A stretch of 64,000 nucleotides of DNA from Candidatus Blautia faecipullorum (GTDB taxonomy: Bacteria > Bacillota > Clostridia > Lachnospirales > Lachnospiraceae). Made by a program: the position numbers and the translations under genes. This document shows positions 43,857-52,165 of this stretch, piece by piece. How positions within the stretch are numbered: position 1 is the first letter of the stretch; each line of letters starts with the position of its first letter. The notes beneath the pieces were generated by a model. The model saw only the letters and a program-made list of their open reading frames with translations, searched no databases and was not told where the DNA came from. The DNA lies in assembly GCA_019115125.1 (NCBI GenBank), contig DXEG01000037.1:62001-126000 (forward strand), given 5' to 3'.

Positions 43857-44866
43857 AGAAATTTGTCAAAAGTAGAGAAATGGGTCTGGTAATTCTTCTG
43901 GCAATTTTGATGGTGATTATTTCTGTGAAAAATCCTGCGTTTATCCGTCCCAGCAATATTTTAAATATTTTAAAAACAAATGTGATTTTGGCAATTGTTT
44001 CTCTGGGAATGTTAGTCGTTATGATCACCGGAGGAATTGACACTTCGGTAGGAGCGATTATTTCTACGGCAACTTTGGTGACAGGAAATATTATGGTCCG
44101 GATTACGGGAAATATCTGGATTGCTTTTTTGGCGGGAGCAGTAACAGGAATATTTATAGGGATATTAAACGGATTACTGATTGCTTACATTCAGATCCCG
44201 CCTATTGTAGCAACGCTGGGAATGTACAGCATAGTAAGCGGTACAGCATTATATATTACAAAGGGCGCTTATATCAATAATCTACCAGATACTTTTACCG
44301 ATTTTGGAAGGATAACTTTCCTGAATATTTTTCCAGACGGCAATGGAGGAAAAATGGGGATACCCATCCAACTGGTTTTTCTTGCCGCGTTGATTGGACT
44401 TACTTATTTTATTTTACACTTTACAAAAATAGGAAGAGGCATTTTTGCCGTTGGAGGAAACCGGATGTCTGCGGAGAGAATCGGATATAACGTAAATAAG
44501 ATAACGGTTTTCGTATACGGCTATATGGGGTTTATCTGTGGAATTGCGGGAGTGGTTCATACATCAATTATGAGACAGGTTGACCCGAATGCCTTTGTTG
44601 GTTATGACATGCAGACAATAGCCGCTGTTATTCTGGGCGGCGTAAACGTAATGGGCGGAGAAGGTACGATCACCGGAACGCTATTGGGCGTTGCTCTGTT
44701 TGCGGTTATTAACAATGGCCTGACGCTTATGAAAATTTCAACTTACTGGCAGAGTATTATTTTAGGGGCGCTGATGGTTGTTTCAATTTGTTTTGTGGTA
44801 ATCCGTAAAAATCAGTCAGAAAAACGCCAGATTAAAGTTGAGATTGATCAGGAGGTGACGAAATGA
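43853..44866 (+). CDS. Sugar ABC transporter permease 1 (RbsC/RhaP family)
   Basis: 337 aa, eight to ten helices. Contains ITGGIDTSVGAIISTATLVTG and AVILGGVNVMGGEGTITGTLLGV, both conserved in branched permeases of the CUT2 family. Overlaps the genes on either side by 4 bp. Confidence 0.94.
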   Translation: MKKFVKSREMGLVILLAILMVIISVKNPAFIRPSNILNILKTNVILAIVSLGMLVVMITGGIDTSVGAIISTATLVTGNIMVRITGNIWIAFLAGAVTGIFIGILNGLLIAYIQIPPIVATLGMYSIVSGTALYITKGAYINNLPDTFTDFGRITFLNIFPDGNGGKMGIPIQLVFLAALIGLTYFILHFTKIGRGIFAVGGNRMSAERIGYNVNKITVFVYGYMGFICGIAGVVHTSIMRQVDPNAFVGYDMQTIAAVILGGVNVMGGEGTITGTLLGVALFAVINNGLTLMKISTYWQSIILGALMVVSICFVVIRKNQSEKRQIKVEIDQEVTK

Positions 44867-45846
44867 AAAAACATTCTAAAGAATGGATGCTGTTGGGAGT
44901 CTTTGTACTTTTATTTGTCGTTCTTTCTGTTTTGTCACCGGATAATTTTCTGACATTAAGAAATGTTCAGTCTATGGCTTTTCAGTTACCGGAATTTGGG
45001 ATTTTTGCTCTGGCAATGATGGTTACAATCTTGACGGGCGGAATTAATCTTTCCCTGGTAACAACCGGCACACTGGGCGGAATTGTTTCGGCACTTGTAA
45101 TGGCCGGAATATATGCAAAAGGAATGAAGGAAGAAATAGCGATCATAGCCGCGCTGCTTGTTTCCATGGGGATTTCCACTCTATGCGGAGTATTAAACGG
45201 ATATGTAGTTGCATATATTGGAGCCGCAGCAATGATGGTGACTCTTGGTACCTCAACCTTATACGAGGGCATAGGACTGTTTCTTTCAAAAGGGAACTCT
45301 ATATCCGGTTTCCCAAGTGCATTTTACTGGTTTGGGAATGGAACAATAGCAGGAATTCCAGTACCGCTTTTATTATTTATCATCATTGTGGCTGTAACCT
45401 GGATTTTGCTTGAGAAAACACCCTGGGGTATGAGTGTATATATGGTGGGAAGCAATAAAAAGGCGGCTGAATTTTCGGGTATTAATGTTAACAAAGTAAT
45501 GCTGAAAGCGTATATGTATTCAGGCTTTTTAGGAAGTCTTTCCATGATTATTATGATGTCCAGATATAATTCAGCACGTGTGGACTATGGATCTTCATAT
45601 CTGATGCAGACAGTATCAGCGGCCGTACTGGGTGGAACTGCCATTTCCGGTGGATATGGGAAAGTATTTGGAGTTGTAATTGCAGTGGCTATAATGCAGA
45701 TTATTTCCAGCGGTATGAATATTTTCGGTCTGGACAGAAGTCTGACAACTGTTGTAACAGGAATCATATTAATCGGGGTATTGACATTGAATTTTATTAC
45801 TTCTCAGAAGGGAAGTCTAATAAAAAATAAATTAAAGGAGGAGTAA
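44863..45846 (+). CDS. Sugar ABC transporter permease 2 (RbsC/RhaQ family)
   Basis: 327 aa, similar topology to permease 1, with LTGGINLSLVTTGTLGGIV, VAYIGAAAMMVTLGTSTLYEGIGL and AVLGGTAISGGYGKVFGVVIAVAIMQIISSG. Two different permeases in one operon is the RhaPQ/LsrCD arrangement rather than the single RbsC homodimer. GGAGG closes the preceding gap to the binding-protein gene. Confidence 0.94.
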   Translation: MKKHSKEWMLLGVFVLLFVVLSVLSPDNFLTLRNVQSMAFQLPEFGIFALAMMVTILTGGINLSLVTTGTLGGIVSALVMAGIYAKGMKEEIAIIAALLVSMGISTLCGVLNGYVVAYIGAAAMMVTLGTSTLYEGIGLFLSKGNSISGFPSAFYWFGNGTIAGIPVPLLLFIIIVAVTWILLEKTPWGMSVYMVGSNKKAAEFSGINVNKVMLKAYMYSGFLGSLSMIIMMSRYNSARVDYGSSYLMQTVSAAVLGGTAISGGYGKVFGVVIAVAIMQIISSGMNIFGLDRSLTTVVTGIILIGVLTLNFITSQKGSLIKNKLKEE

Positions 45847-45895
45847 TTTTAAGAAGCACTCAAAACAAATACTTATAATGATTGGAGGTTATGAA

Positions 45896-46894
45896 ATGAA
45901 ATTAAGAAAAAGAGTGTTAGCTATGGCGACAGCAGGCGTTTTAGGTGTGTGCGCAATGCCGGCAGGGGTATTGGCCGCGGAGGACGAGTATAAAATTGTA
46001 GTCATGCCGAAACAGGTAGGAATTACATATTTTGAGGCAGCAAGAGCCGGCGTCGAAAAAGCCGGAGAAGCATTAGGCGTAGATGCTGTTTTTACTGGAC
46101 CGACTGTGGCAGATGCTGCGGAACAGGTAAAAATGATTCAGGATTTAATCAGTCAGGGTGTTGACGCGATCGCGGTTTCAGCCAATGACGCAGCTTCATT
46201 AACTCCGGTTCTTCAGCAGGCCAGAGATCAGGGAATTGTGATCATGGACTGGGATTCTCCAGCGGAGGAAGATGTAGTTGACCTTTCTATAAAAGAAATT
46301 GATTATCAGACGTATGCGGAGGCTACATGGGATGCTCTGGTAGAAGCCATGGGTACAGATGAGGGGGAATATGCGATTCTGACTTCAACACTTACTGCGG
46401 GTTCCTGTAATGCCTGGATTGAATTCGGCGAGGCTTATGCAGAGGAAAAATATCCGAATCTGACGCTGGTGACAGATCCGGTTTGTACGAATGAGAATGT
46501 ACAGGAAGCTTATACAAAAACTCTGGATCTTCTCACAACTTATCCGGATCTGAAAGGAATTATTGGTTTCAGTTCTCCGGCGCCTATTGGAGCAGGACAG
46601 GCTATTTCAGAGAGAGGACTTCAGGACAGCGTAGCATTGGTTGGATCTGCTATGCCGAATGACGCAAGGGAGTATCTGCACGAAGGCGCTATTGATACAG
46701 TTTTGCTCTGGGAGCCAGAACGATTAGGATATCTGACAGTTTATCTTGCAAAATATATTCTGGACGGAAATGAGGTGGCAGACGGCGAACTGGAGGTTCC
46801 TGATTTTGGCACAATCGATATCAATGGAAAAGAAGTTATTATGGGGCCGCCGTCTGTATTTACCGATGAAAATGTTGATGACTTTGATTTCTGA
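45896..46894 (+). CDS. Sugar ABC transporter substrate-binding protein (RhaS/LsrB type)
   Basis: 332 aa from ATG 45896, after GGAGG; earlier ATGs are out of place or overlap the ribosome site. Signal peptide MKLRKRVLAMATAGVLGVCA with likely cleavage after an A-x-A near residue 27; no clear lipobox follows, so the protein may be secreted or held by other means. The periplasmic-binding fold shows MPKQVGITYFEAARAGVEKAGEALGVDAVFTGP, QVKMIQDLISQGVDAIAVSANDA and SSPAPIGAGQAISERGLQ. RhaS and LsrB proteins share these blocks. Last gene of the operon. Confidence 0.92.
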   Translation: MKLRKRVLAMATAGVLGVCAMPAGVLAAEDEYKIVVMPKQVGITYFEAARAGVEKAGEALGVDAVFTGPTVADAAEQVKMIQDLISQGVDAIAVSANDAASLTPVLQQARDQGIVIMDWDSPAEEDVVDLSIKEIDYQTYAEATWDALVEAMGTDEGEYAILTSTLTAGSCNAWIEFGEAYAEEKYPNLTLVTDPVCTNENVQEAYTKTLDLLTTYPDLKGIIGFSSPAPIGAGQAISERGLQDSVALVGSAMPNDAREYLHEGAIDTVLLWEPERLGYLTVYLAKYILDGNEVADGELEVPDFGTIDINGKEVIMGPPSVFTDENVDDFDF

Positions 46895-46954
46895 CCGATA
46901 TTCTGAAGGAAAGCTATGACAATGTAATTGGTCAAAAGAAAAATTTTAGAATCA

Positions 46955-47045
46955 GGCAGCTCTCCGATAGTTATGTAATAGAATTACTGGGGAGCTGCCG
47001 AAAAAAGCTGACTCAGAGAAATAAGTGAAAAGCTTATTTTCACTT
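46955..47045 (+). other. Two hairpins downstream of the sugar operon
   Basis: GGCAGCTCTCC (46955-46965) with GGGGAGCTGCC (46989-46999), then AAGTGAAAA (47023-47031) with TTTTCACTT (47037-47045, loop GCTTA). The first has no T-run on the plus strand; the second ends in T-rich sequence and may terminate the operon. The rest of the gap 46895-47237 shows no gene. Confidence 0.5.
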
Positions 47046-47237
47046 TGAAAAGTCCAGGAAAAAAGTAGTAATTACTCTTGCAAAATGGGGAGAATTGCTG
47101 CTTTTTTTGTGGAATTCAATATTACAATCCGATTTGGTGAAAGAGATTTCCAGCGACTGTGTGCCTCATCGTGTTATAAAATATTTCGGTATATTTGAAT
47201 ATCAGCTTATACATATGTCGGTAATTAAAAACTTTAA

Positions 47238-48032
47238 AGTGGAGCATACATCGAATTAATCAGATTTAATACAGAGGAAGCAGAGGCATCTGATGATTTT
47301 ACAGAAAAAACCTTTAAGGGACCGATATGGAAGCAGATTCAGGATGCGCTAGATTATATAAAGACAACTGTAATTGAGCAAAAAGTGGTAAAGATTCAAG
47401 GACAAGCGGAAGCGGAGAGATATTTTAATTATCCATATAATGCGTTAGAAGAGGCGCTTGTAAATGCAGTTTTTCATAAATCATATCGAGAATCTGAACC
47501 AGTAGAAATTCGTATATATATAGATAGTATCCAGATACTTAATTACCCGGGGCTTGCAAAATGGATTGATGCTGAGCGTTTTGCAGCAGGTAAAGTGAAA
47601 GGAAGAAAATATCGAAACAGAAGAATTGGAGAATTATTTAAGGAAATTGATTTATCTGAGAAAAAGGGAACGGGTATTCCGAAAATATTAAGAGAACTTA
47701 GAAAAAACGGTTCGCCGGAGCCGGAATTTGATATGGATGATGACAGGACCTATTTGAATACAATTATTCATATTAGAGAAGGATTTGAAAAGAAAGGGAC
47801 AATGTCCAAATTAATGTCTGAATCAATGTCCGAATTAATGTCCGAATTCGAAAGAACAAGAATGCAAATCGTTTTAGGCTACCTGGATAGAAATAAAAAA
47901 ATAACCAGCTCCATTGCGGCAGCCTTGTTGGATGTAGAAGCGAAAACGGCGAGGCGCTTGCTGTCGAAAGCGGAAAAGCTGGATATTCTTAAAAGTGAAG
48001 GAAAAACAAGAAATAAGGTGTATTTTAGATAA
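47238..48032 (+). pseudogene. 5'-truncated Schlafen/AlbA_2-type ATP-binding transcriptional regulator
   Basis: The reading frame is open from 47238 (after TAA 47235-47237) and codes from YIELIRFNTEEAEASDDFTEKTF onward, the middle of a protein family that normally begins with a ~200-residue AlbA_2 domain. That domain is missing, and the first possible start (GTG 47385) lies inside the conserved region, so the gene looks broken. The remaining part has NALEEALVNAVFHKSY, GRKYRNRRIGELF and KKGTGIPKILREL (GHKL-like ATPase) and a C-terminal winged helix. A short repeat codes for LMSESMSELMSE. Members of this family are often called RecG-related. Confidence 0.75.
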
Positions 48033-48181
48033 TAGCTTAGATTTGCTTTTTTTGAGTTGGAATTGAATTTTACCTGCGCTCCCTTTATAATATGCTTGTA
48101 AGAGAATACCTGCCTGTTCTGTTTCACGACAGAAGGAACAGGCCGTTTATTTATAATCGCATAGAGGAATGAGGTGGACTT

Positions 48182-49930
48182 ATGGAGTATGTTGTAAAGG
48201 TGATAGGGAATGTGCTGGGAGCCTTGTATCAGGTCGCCGGGGCTTCTCTCGTGATCGCCGTATTATTCATGTGCGTGTATTCAGCGGCGAAAAAACAGGG
48301 AGTCAGGCCGGCTGTCCGGGGATGGATAGAAGAATTCCGGACGGACGCGCTGTTCCGCAGACAGTTTCTACTGGTTTTTTATGTATGTATGATGCTGTTC
48401 CGCACCCTTTTGTGCAGGCCGATCTGGGGGCATCCTCTGGAGAATGTTCTGGGAATCTGGGGATTCCATAAAGCGGACGGAAGTATTTATACGGAAAATA
48501 TAGAGAACCTGATTCTTTTTGTTCCTTTTATTCCCCTTCTTTTCTGGGCGCGGGAGGAAAAGGAGAATCATAAAAAAAGAGCCATACAGAAGGCTGCGGC
48601 GCGGAGCGCGGCGGTCAGCTTCGGCTTTTCCCTGTTGATCGAGCTATGCCAGCTTTTCCTCAAGATCGGTACATTCCAACTGACAGATTTGTTTTTTAAT
48701 ACGTTGGGAGGACTGCTGGGCGGAATCCTCTACTGGGGATTCCAGCGCGGCAAAAAACGTGCGGGAGCGTATATCCGAAAGCTTGGAGGCTGGGATACAG
48801 AAGAGTGGACAGTCTCGGAGGGCCTTTTGGACGGCTTGGCAGTAAAAACGGATCAGACCGGTTCGGAGGAGCCGGAAAACAGAATGGAAGTGAATGCCCG
48901 GAATGAGGAGATTCTTGACGGAAGCTGGAGGAAGACGACTTCTGCGGAAGCTGAGGAAAGGAACCTGGAAGAGCAAGGTGAGACTGCGGCAGCAGATACA
49001 GATGTACGGGAGAGCGGCGGAACAGAGGGCAATACTGTCATGGCAGGATGTGGAGACTCTGACGGGGCAGAGAAGAGGAGCACGGCGGAAGATATGGAGC
49101 CGCTCTCACAGGAACAGTCTCAGGCTATTGAGGCGCTGATCCGAGAGGCGGGACAAAAAATGCTTAAGGCAAAGCTGGAAAGCGGTTCCATTCACGAAAA
49201 GGAAGGCCCCGCCAATTTTTGTACAGAATTTGATACGGAAATCCAGAAATTTCTGATCCAGGGGCTTGGAAGGATCATTCCGGAAGCGGAGTTTTTCGGC
49301 GAGGAGGATACAGAAGGAAACCAGGGAGCGGCGGCAGCGGGGAAATATACGTTTTTTATCGATCCCATAGACGGAACTACGAATTTTATGTTTCACTATA
49401 ATCATAGCTGTGTTTCCGTTGGCCTGGCTTACGGGGAGCGGATGATCGCCGGATTTGTCTATAATCCTTATGTGGACGAAATGTATACCGGAGTGAGAGG
49501 AAGAGGCAGCTTCCTGAACGGCAGAAAGCTGGAAATGCAGGATCGGTCTGTGGAAGAGGGAATCACGGCTTTTGGCTGTGCAAGGTATAATGAAGAGGGC
49601 GTTGGATTACTGTTCGCGGCGGTGCAGGAGCTGTTCCAAAAGAGTCTCTCCATCAGAAGCGGCGGCTCGGCGGCGCTGGATCTCTGCAGGATTGCCTCCG
49701 GCAGCAATGTGATCTATCTGGAAATGAAGCTGCAGCCCTACGATTATGCGGCAGCCTCGGTGATCGTGGAGGAGGCCGGGGGAGTGATCGCGCAGATTGA
49801 CAGCAGTCAGATTACCTTACATAGTCCCTGTTCTGTTTTGGCGGGGACAAGGCTGGGATGCCGGGAGACGAGAGAGATCATTGACGGGATCCGGCAGCAG
49901 AGAGAGAAGCACAAGGAACCGGGAAGATAG
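48182..49930 (+). CDS. VanZ-like membrane domain fused to inositol monophosphatase domain
   Basis: 582 aa. Residues 1-200 are a VanZ-like domain with about five helices (ENLILFVPFIPLLFW, SFGFSLLIELCQLFLKIGTFQLTDLFFNTLGGLLGGILYW). Residues 205-305 are an acidic linker. Residues 306-582 are an IMPase-family domain: EFFGEED, motif A DPIDGTTNF at 394-402, YNPYVDEMYTGVRGRGSFLNG and motif B LQPYDYAAASVIVEEAGG, in which the usual Trp-Asp is Tyr-Asp. IMPase enzymes remove phosphate from inositol 1-phosphate and related compounds. The fusion puts the phosphatase on the cytoplasmic face. No frame change is visible, so it reads as one protein. Confidence 0.85.
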   Translation: MEYVVKVIGNVLGALYQVAGASLVIAVLFMCVYSAAKKQGVRPAVRGWIEEFRTDALFRRQFLLVFYVCMMLFRTLLCRPIWGHPLENVLGIWGFHKADGSIYTENIENLILFVPFIPLLFWAREEKENHKKRAIQKAAARSAAVSFGFSLLIELCQLFLKIGTFQLTDLFFNTLGGLLGGILYWGFQRGKKRAGAYIRKLGGWDTEEWTVSEGLLDGLAVKTDQTGSEEPENRMEVNARNEEILDGSWRKTTSAEAEERNLEEQGETAAADTDVRESGGTEGNTVMAGCGDSDGAEKRSTAEDMEPLSQEQSQAIEALIREAGQKMLKAKLESGSIHEKEGPANFCTEFDTEIQKFLIQGLGRIIPEAEFFGEEDTEGNQGAAAAGKYTFFIDPIDGTTNFMFHYNHSCVSVGLAYGERMIAGFVYNPYVDEMYTGVRGRGSFLNGRKLEMQDRSVEEGITAFGCARYNEEGVGLLFAAVQELFQKSLSIRSGGSAALDLCRIASGSNVIYLEMKLQPYDYAAASVIVEEAGGVIAQIDSSQITLHSPCSVLAGTRLGCRETREIIDGIRQQREKHKEPGR

Positions 49931-49968
49931 AAAACCAGCCAGCAACAAGGCGTTCACAGGATGACAGG

Positions 49969-51069
49969 ATGAATAAAGAGGCAATCATTAAGAGAAAAAC
50001 AGCAGAAAAGTACAGCGGAAGAAAGCTGAGAAACATATATAGAAATGCGGCCGTATTCTGTGCGGCGCTGCTTGCGGCGGTGTTAGCCGGTACGGCAGCC
50101 CTAGGGGCGGAGATTGAGCCGTATACCGCTACGGACTTTGCCATGGATACCGTAGTGTCGGAAACCTTATATACCTCCGGCAGTGATCTGACTCCTGAGA
50201 TCGGGCGGCTTCTGAGAGAGACAGAGGAGAAATATCTGTCCTGGACGGACGAGAGCTCGGAAGTGTTTCAGATCAATCAGGCGGAGAGACAGACGGTACA
50301 AATATCCGAAGAGCTTGCCGGGTATCTGGAAAAAGCTCTGAAGCTGGCGGAGGATTCCGGCGGGGCCTTTGATCCGACCATGGGGAAGGTGATCCGGCTC
50401 TGGGATATCGGCGGTGAAAATCCCCATGTTCCGGATGAAGAGGAACTGAAGCGCTGTCTGGAAGAAACGGGATATGAAAATCTGGATCTGGATGGAGAAA
50501 CGGCGGCTATAAAAAGCGGAGCGGACCTCGATCTGGGCGCTGTGGGCAAGGGAATCGGCTGCGACCTGGTGATGGATTATCTGAAAGAGCAGGAGCAGGT
50601 TTTCGGAATGATCCTGAATCTGGGCGGAAGCAGTGTGGCGGTTTACGGAGAAAAGCCGGATCAGTCGCCCTGGAGGGTGGCCGTCCGTGACCCGGAGGAC
50701 GGGGACAGCGGTTATCTTGCCGCGGTCACGCTGAAGGGAGGAGAATTTTTGTCCACTTCAGGAAATTATGAAAAATACTTTATGGAGGATGGAAAGCGTT
50801 ATCATCATATCATTGATCCCAAAACAGGCTATCCGGTTTGGAACGGACTGACCTCAGTAACGGTGATCTGTGACAGCGGACTGCTGGCAGACGGGCTTTC
50901 CACCGCCTGCTTTGTACTGGGGCGGGAGGATGCGGTTCCTCTGCTGGAAATGTATCATGCGGAAGCGGCCTTTGTGGATGAGGATTATAATATATATCTG
51001 ACCCCGGGAATGAAGGACAGGTTTGAACTCATGAAAAATACCTATACAATAAAGGAAGCTGCCGGATAA
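49969..51069 (+). CDS. apbE: FAD:protein FMN transferase
   Basis: 366 aa. A basic N-terminus and one hydrophobic segment (about residues 29-48, AAVFCAALLAAVLAGTAAL) target it to the outside of the membrane, without a clear lipobox. The ApbE domain shows DTVVSETLYTSG, DLGAVGKGIGCDLVMDYL, LNLGGSSVAVYG and STSGNYEKYFMEDGKRYHHIIDPKTGYPV with the Mg-binding DG-LSTACFVLG end. It attaches FMN to Thr of target proteins (e.g. Rnf or Nqr subunits, extracellular electron transfer proteins). The convergent NusG-II and Gx genes share its terminator and probably its pathway. Confidence 0.93.
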   Translation: MNKEAIIKRKTAEKYSGRKLRNIYRNAAVFCAALLAAVLAGTAALGAEIEPYTATDFAMDTVVSETLYTSGSDLTPEIGRLLRETEEKYLSWTDESSEVFQINQAERQTVQISEELAGYLEKALKLAEDSGGAFDPTMGKVIRLWDIGGENPHVPDEEELKRCLEETGYENLDLDGETAAIKSGADLDLGAVGKGIGCDLVMDYLKEQEQVFGMILNLGGSSVAVYGEKPDQSPWRVAVRDPEDGDSGYLAAVTLKGGEFLSTSGNYEKYFMEDGKRYHHIIDPKTGYPVWNGLTSVTVICDSGLLADGLSTACFVLGREDAVPLLEMYHAEAAFVDEDYNIYLTPGMKDRFELMKNTYTIKEAAG

Positions 51070-51085
51070 AGGCAGCTTTTCGTTT
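51056..51085. terminator. Bidirectional terminator between apbE and the Gx gene
   Basis: AAGCTGCC (51056-51063) and GGCAGCTT (51071-51078), loop 7, followed by TTCGTTTT. It overlaps the apbE stop codon, and the convergent gene ends 16 bp after it. Confidence 0.75.
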
Positions 51086-51567
51086 TAGCGAACTCTCTTT
51101 AATACCTCCTGTGTCAGGATCCCTATGAGAAGCCCGGTGATCACACCGGAAATAAGAAGAACGGGGGTATAATACAGGAAGCCGGTATTCTGCAGGACCA
51201 GAGCCGCGATAAGAAGCTGGCCGATATTGTGGGAAACGCCGCCGGAGACGCTGATCCCCAGAATACTGAACCCGGATTTCTTTTTCATCAGCGTCATAAC
51301 CGAAAGGCTCAAGGCGGCTCCGGCCAGACTGTAAAGAATACTGAACATATTGCCGAACAGAAAGCCGATCACCAGAATCCGTACAGAGGAAACGAGAGAG
51401 GCTTCTTTCCAGGTGTATTTTTCCAGAACAAACAGGACGGCAAGATTGGCCAGTCCCAGTTTTATGCCGGGGATTCCGGCAAAAAAGGGGACCAGCGATT
51501 CTACATAGCCGAAAATAATGGCAATGGCCGCGAAAATTCCCAGATAAGCAATTTTTTTCTGATACAT
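51085..51567 (-). CDS. Gx transporter family protein (heptaprenyl diphosphate synthase component I-like)
   Basis: 160 aa, five or six helices. Opens MYQKKIAYLGIFAAIAIIFGYVESLVPFFAGIPGIKLGLANLAVLFVL, the hallmark of the Gx transporter/Hpre_diP_synt_I family, which resembles ECF-type S components. It follows the NusG domain II gene on the same strand by 3 bp. In other Firmicutes this pair lies with rnf or ApbE genes, and a role in supplying or holding quinone or flavin for membrane electron transfer is suspected, not shown. Confidence 0.9.
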   Translation of the reverse strand: MYQKKIAYLGIFAAIAIIFGYVESLVPFFAGIPGIKLGLANLAVLFVLEKYTWKEASLVSSVRILVIGFLFGNMFSILYSLAGAALSLSVMTLMKKKSGFSILGISVSGGVSHNIGQLLIAALVLQNTGFLYYTPVLLISGVITGLLIGILTQEVLKRVR

Positions 51568-51570
51568 ATG

Positions 51571-51939
51571 TTATACTACCGTGTCGAATTCGGGAGATTC
51601 GTCTCCGGATCCGGCGGTTTTTTCTCCTTCTATCACGACTTTATTAGGCAGGCAGACGATGGAGCCGCCTGAGCTGCCGATGGCGGGCTGCTTCATGCAG
51701 AGATGGTCGGGGCAGTCTGCCTCAGTCATTTTTACTTTTCCATTTTTGATCTCACAGATGTTTGTATCGCCGATAATGATCCGCTGATCCTGAGCCAGGG
51801 AATAGGTCCCATATTCTTCACCGTTGATAGTAATGCGGATGGAGCCGTAGCTTCCTCTGCGGACGGCTGCCATGACAGCCCACAGCCCAAGGGCAAAAAC
51901 AAGAATACCTGTGATAAATAATATTTCTTTTTTTTTCAA
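51571..51939 (-). CDS. NusG domain II-containing membrane-anchored protein
   Basis: 122 aa from a TTG at 51939, giving MKKKEILFITGILVFALGLW, the usual opening of this family; an ATG at 51990 would add 17 residues and has no ribosome site, so the start is not certain. One membrane helix, then a NusG-II domain: RITINGEEYGTYSLAQDQRI, CEIKNGKVKMTEADCPDHLCMKQPAI, CLPNKVVIEGE. The Cys pair in ADCPDHLC is conserved in the family. It is probably on the outer membrane face. Upstream and partner of the Gx gene. Confidence 0.85.
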   Translation of the reverse strand: MKKKEILFITGILVFALGLWAVMAAVRRGSYGSIRITINGEEYGTYSLAQDQRIIIGDTNICEIKNGKVKMTEADCPDHLCMKQPAIGSSGGSIVCLPNKVVIEGEKTAGSGDESPEFDTVV

Positions 51940-52165
51940 AAGGGGGTACCTGCTCTCTATATTCTGAGAAACATCATAGCACAGAATCATACCCGGGGCA
52001 AGAAGCGGAAGCTGAACGGATTCCCCGACATAGTTTATTCAAGAAAAATTCATTGTTTTCCGTACAAGAAAGTGTTAGAATAAAATAGATTTCGTAAATG
52101 CACTAAATTACGGAAGATTTCACAGCAGAAATTAATATAGAAATAAAGATAAACAGGAGTAAATT

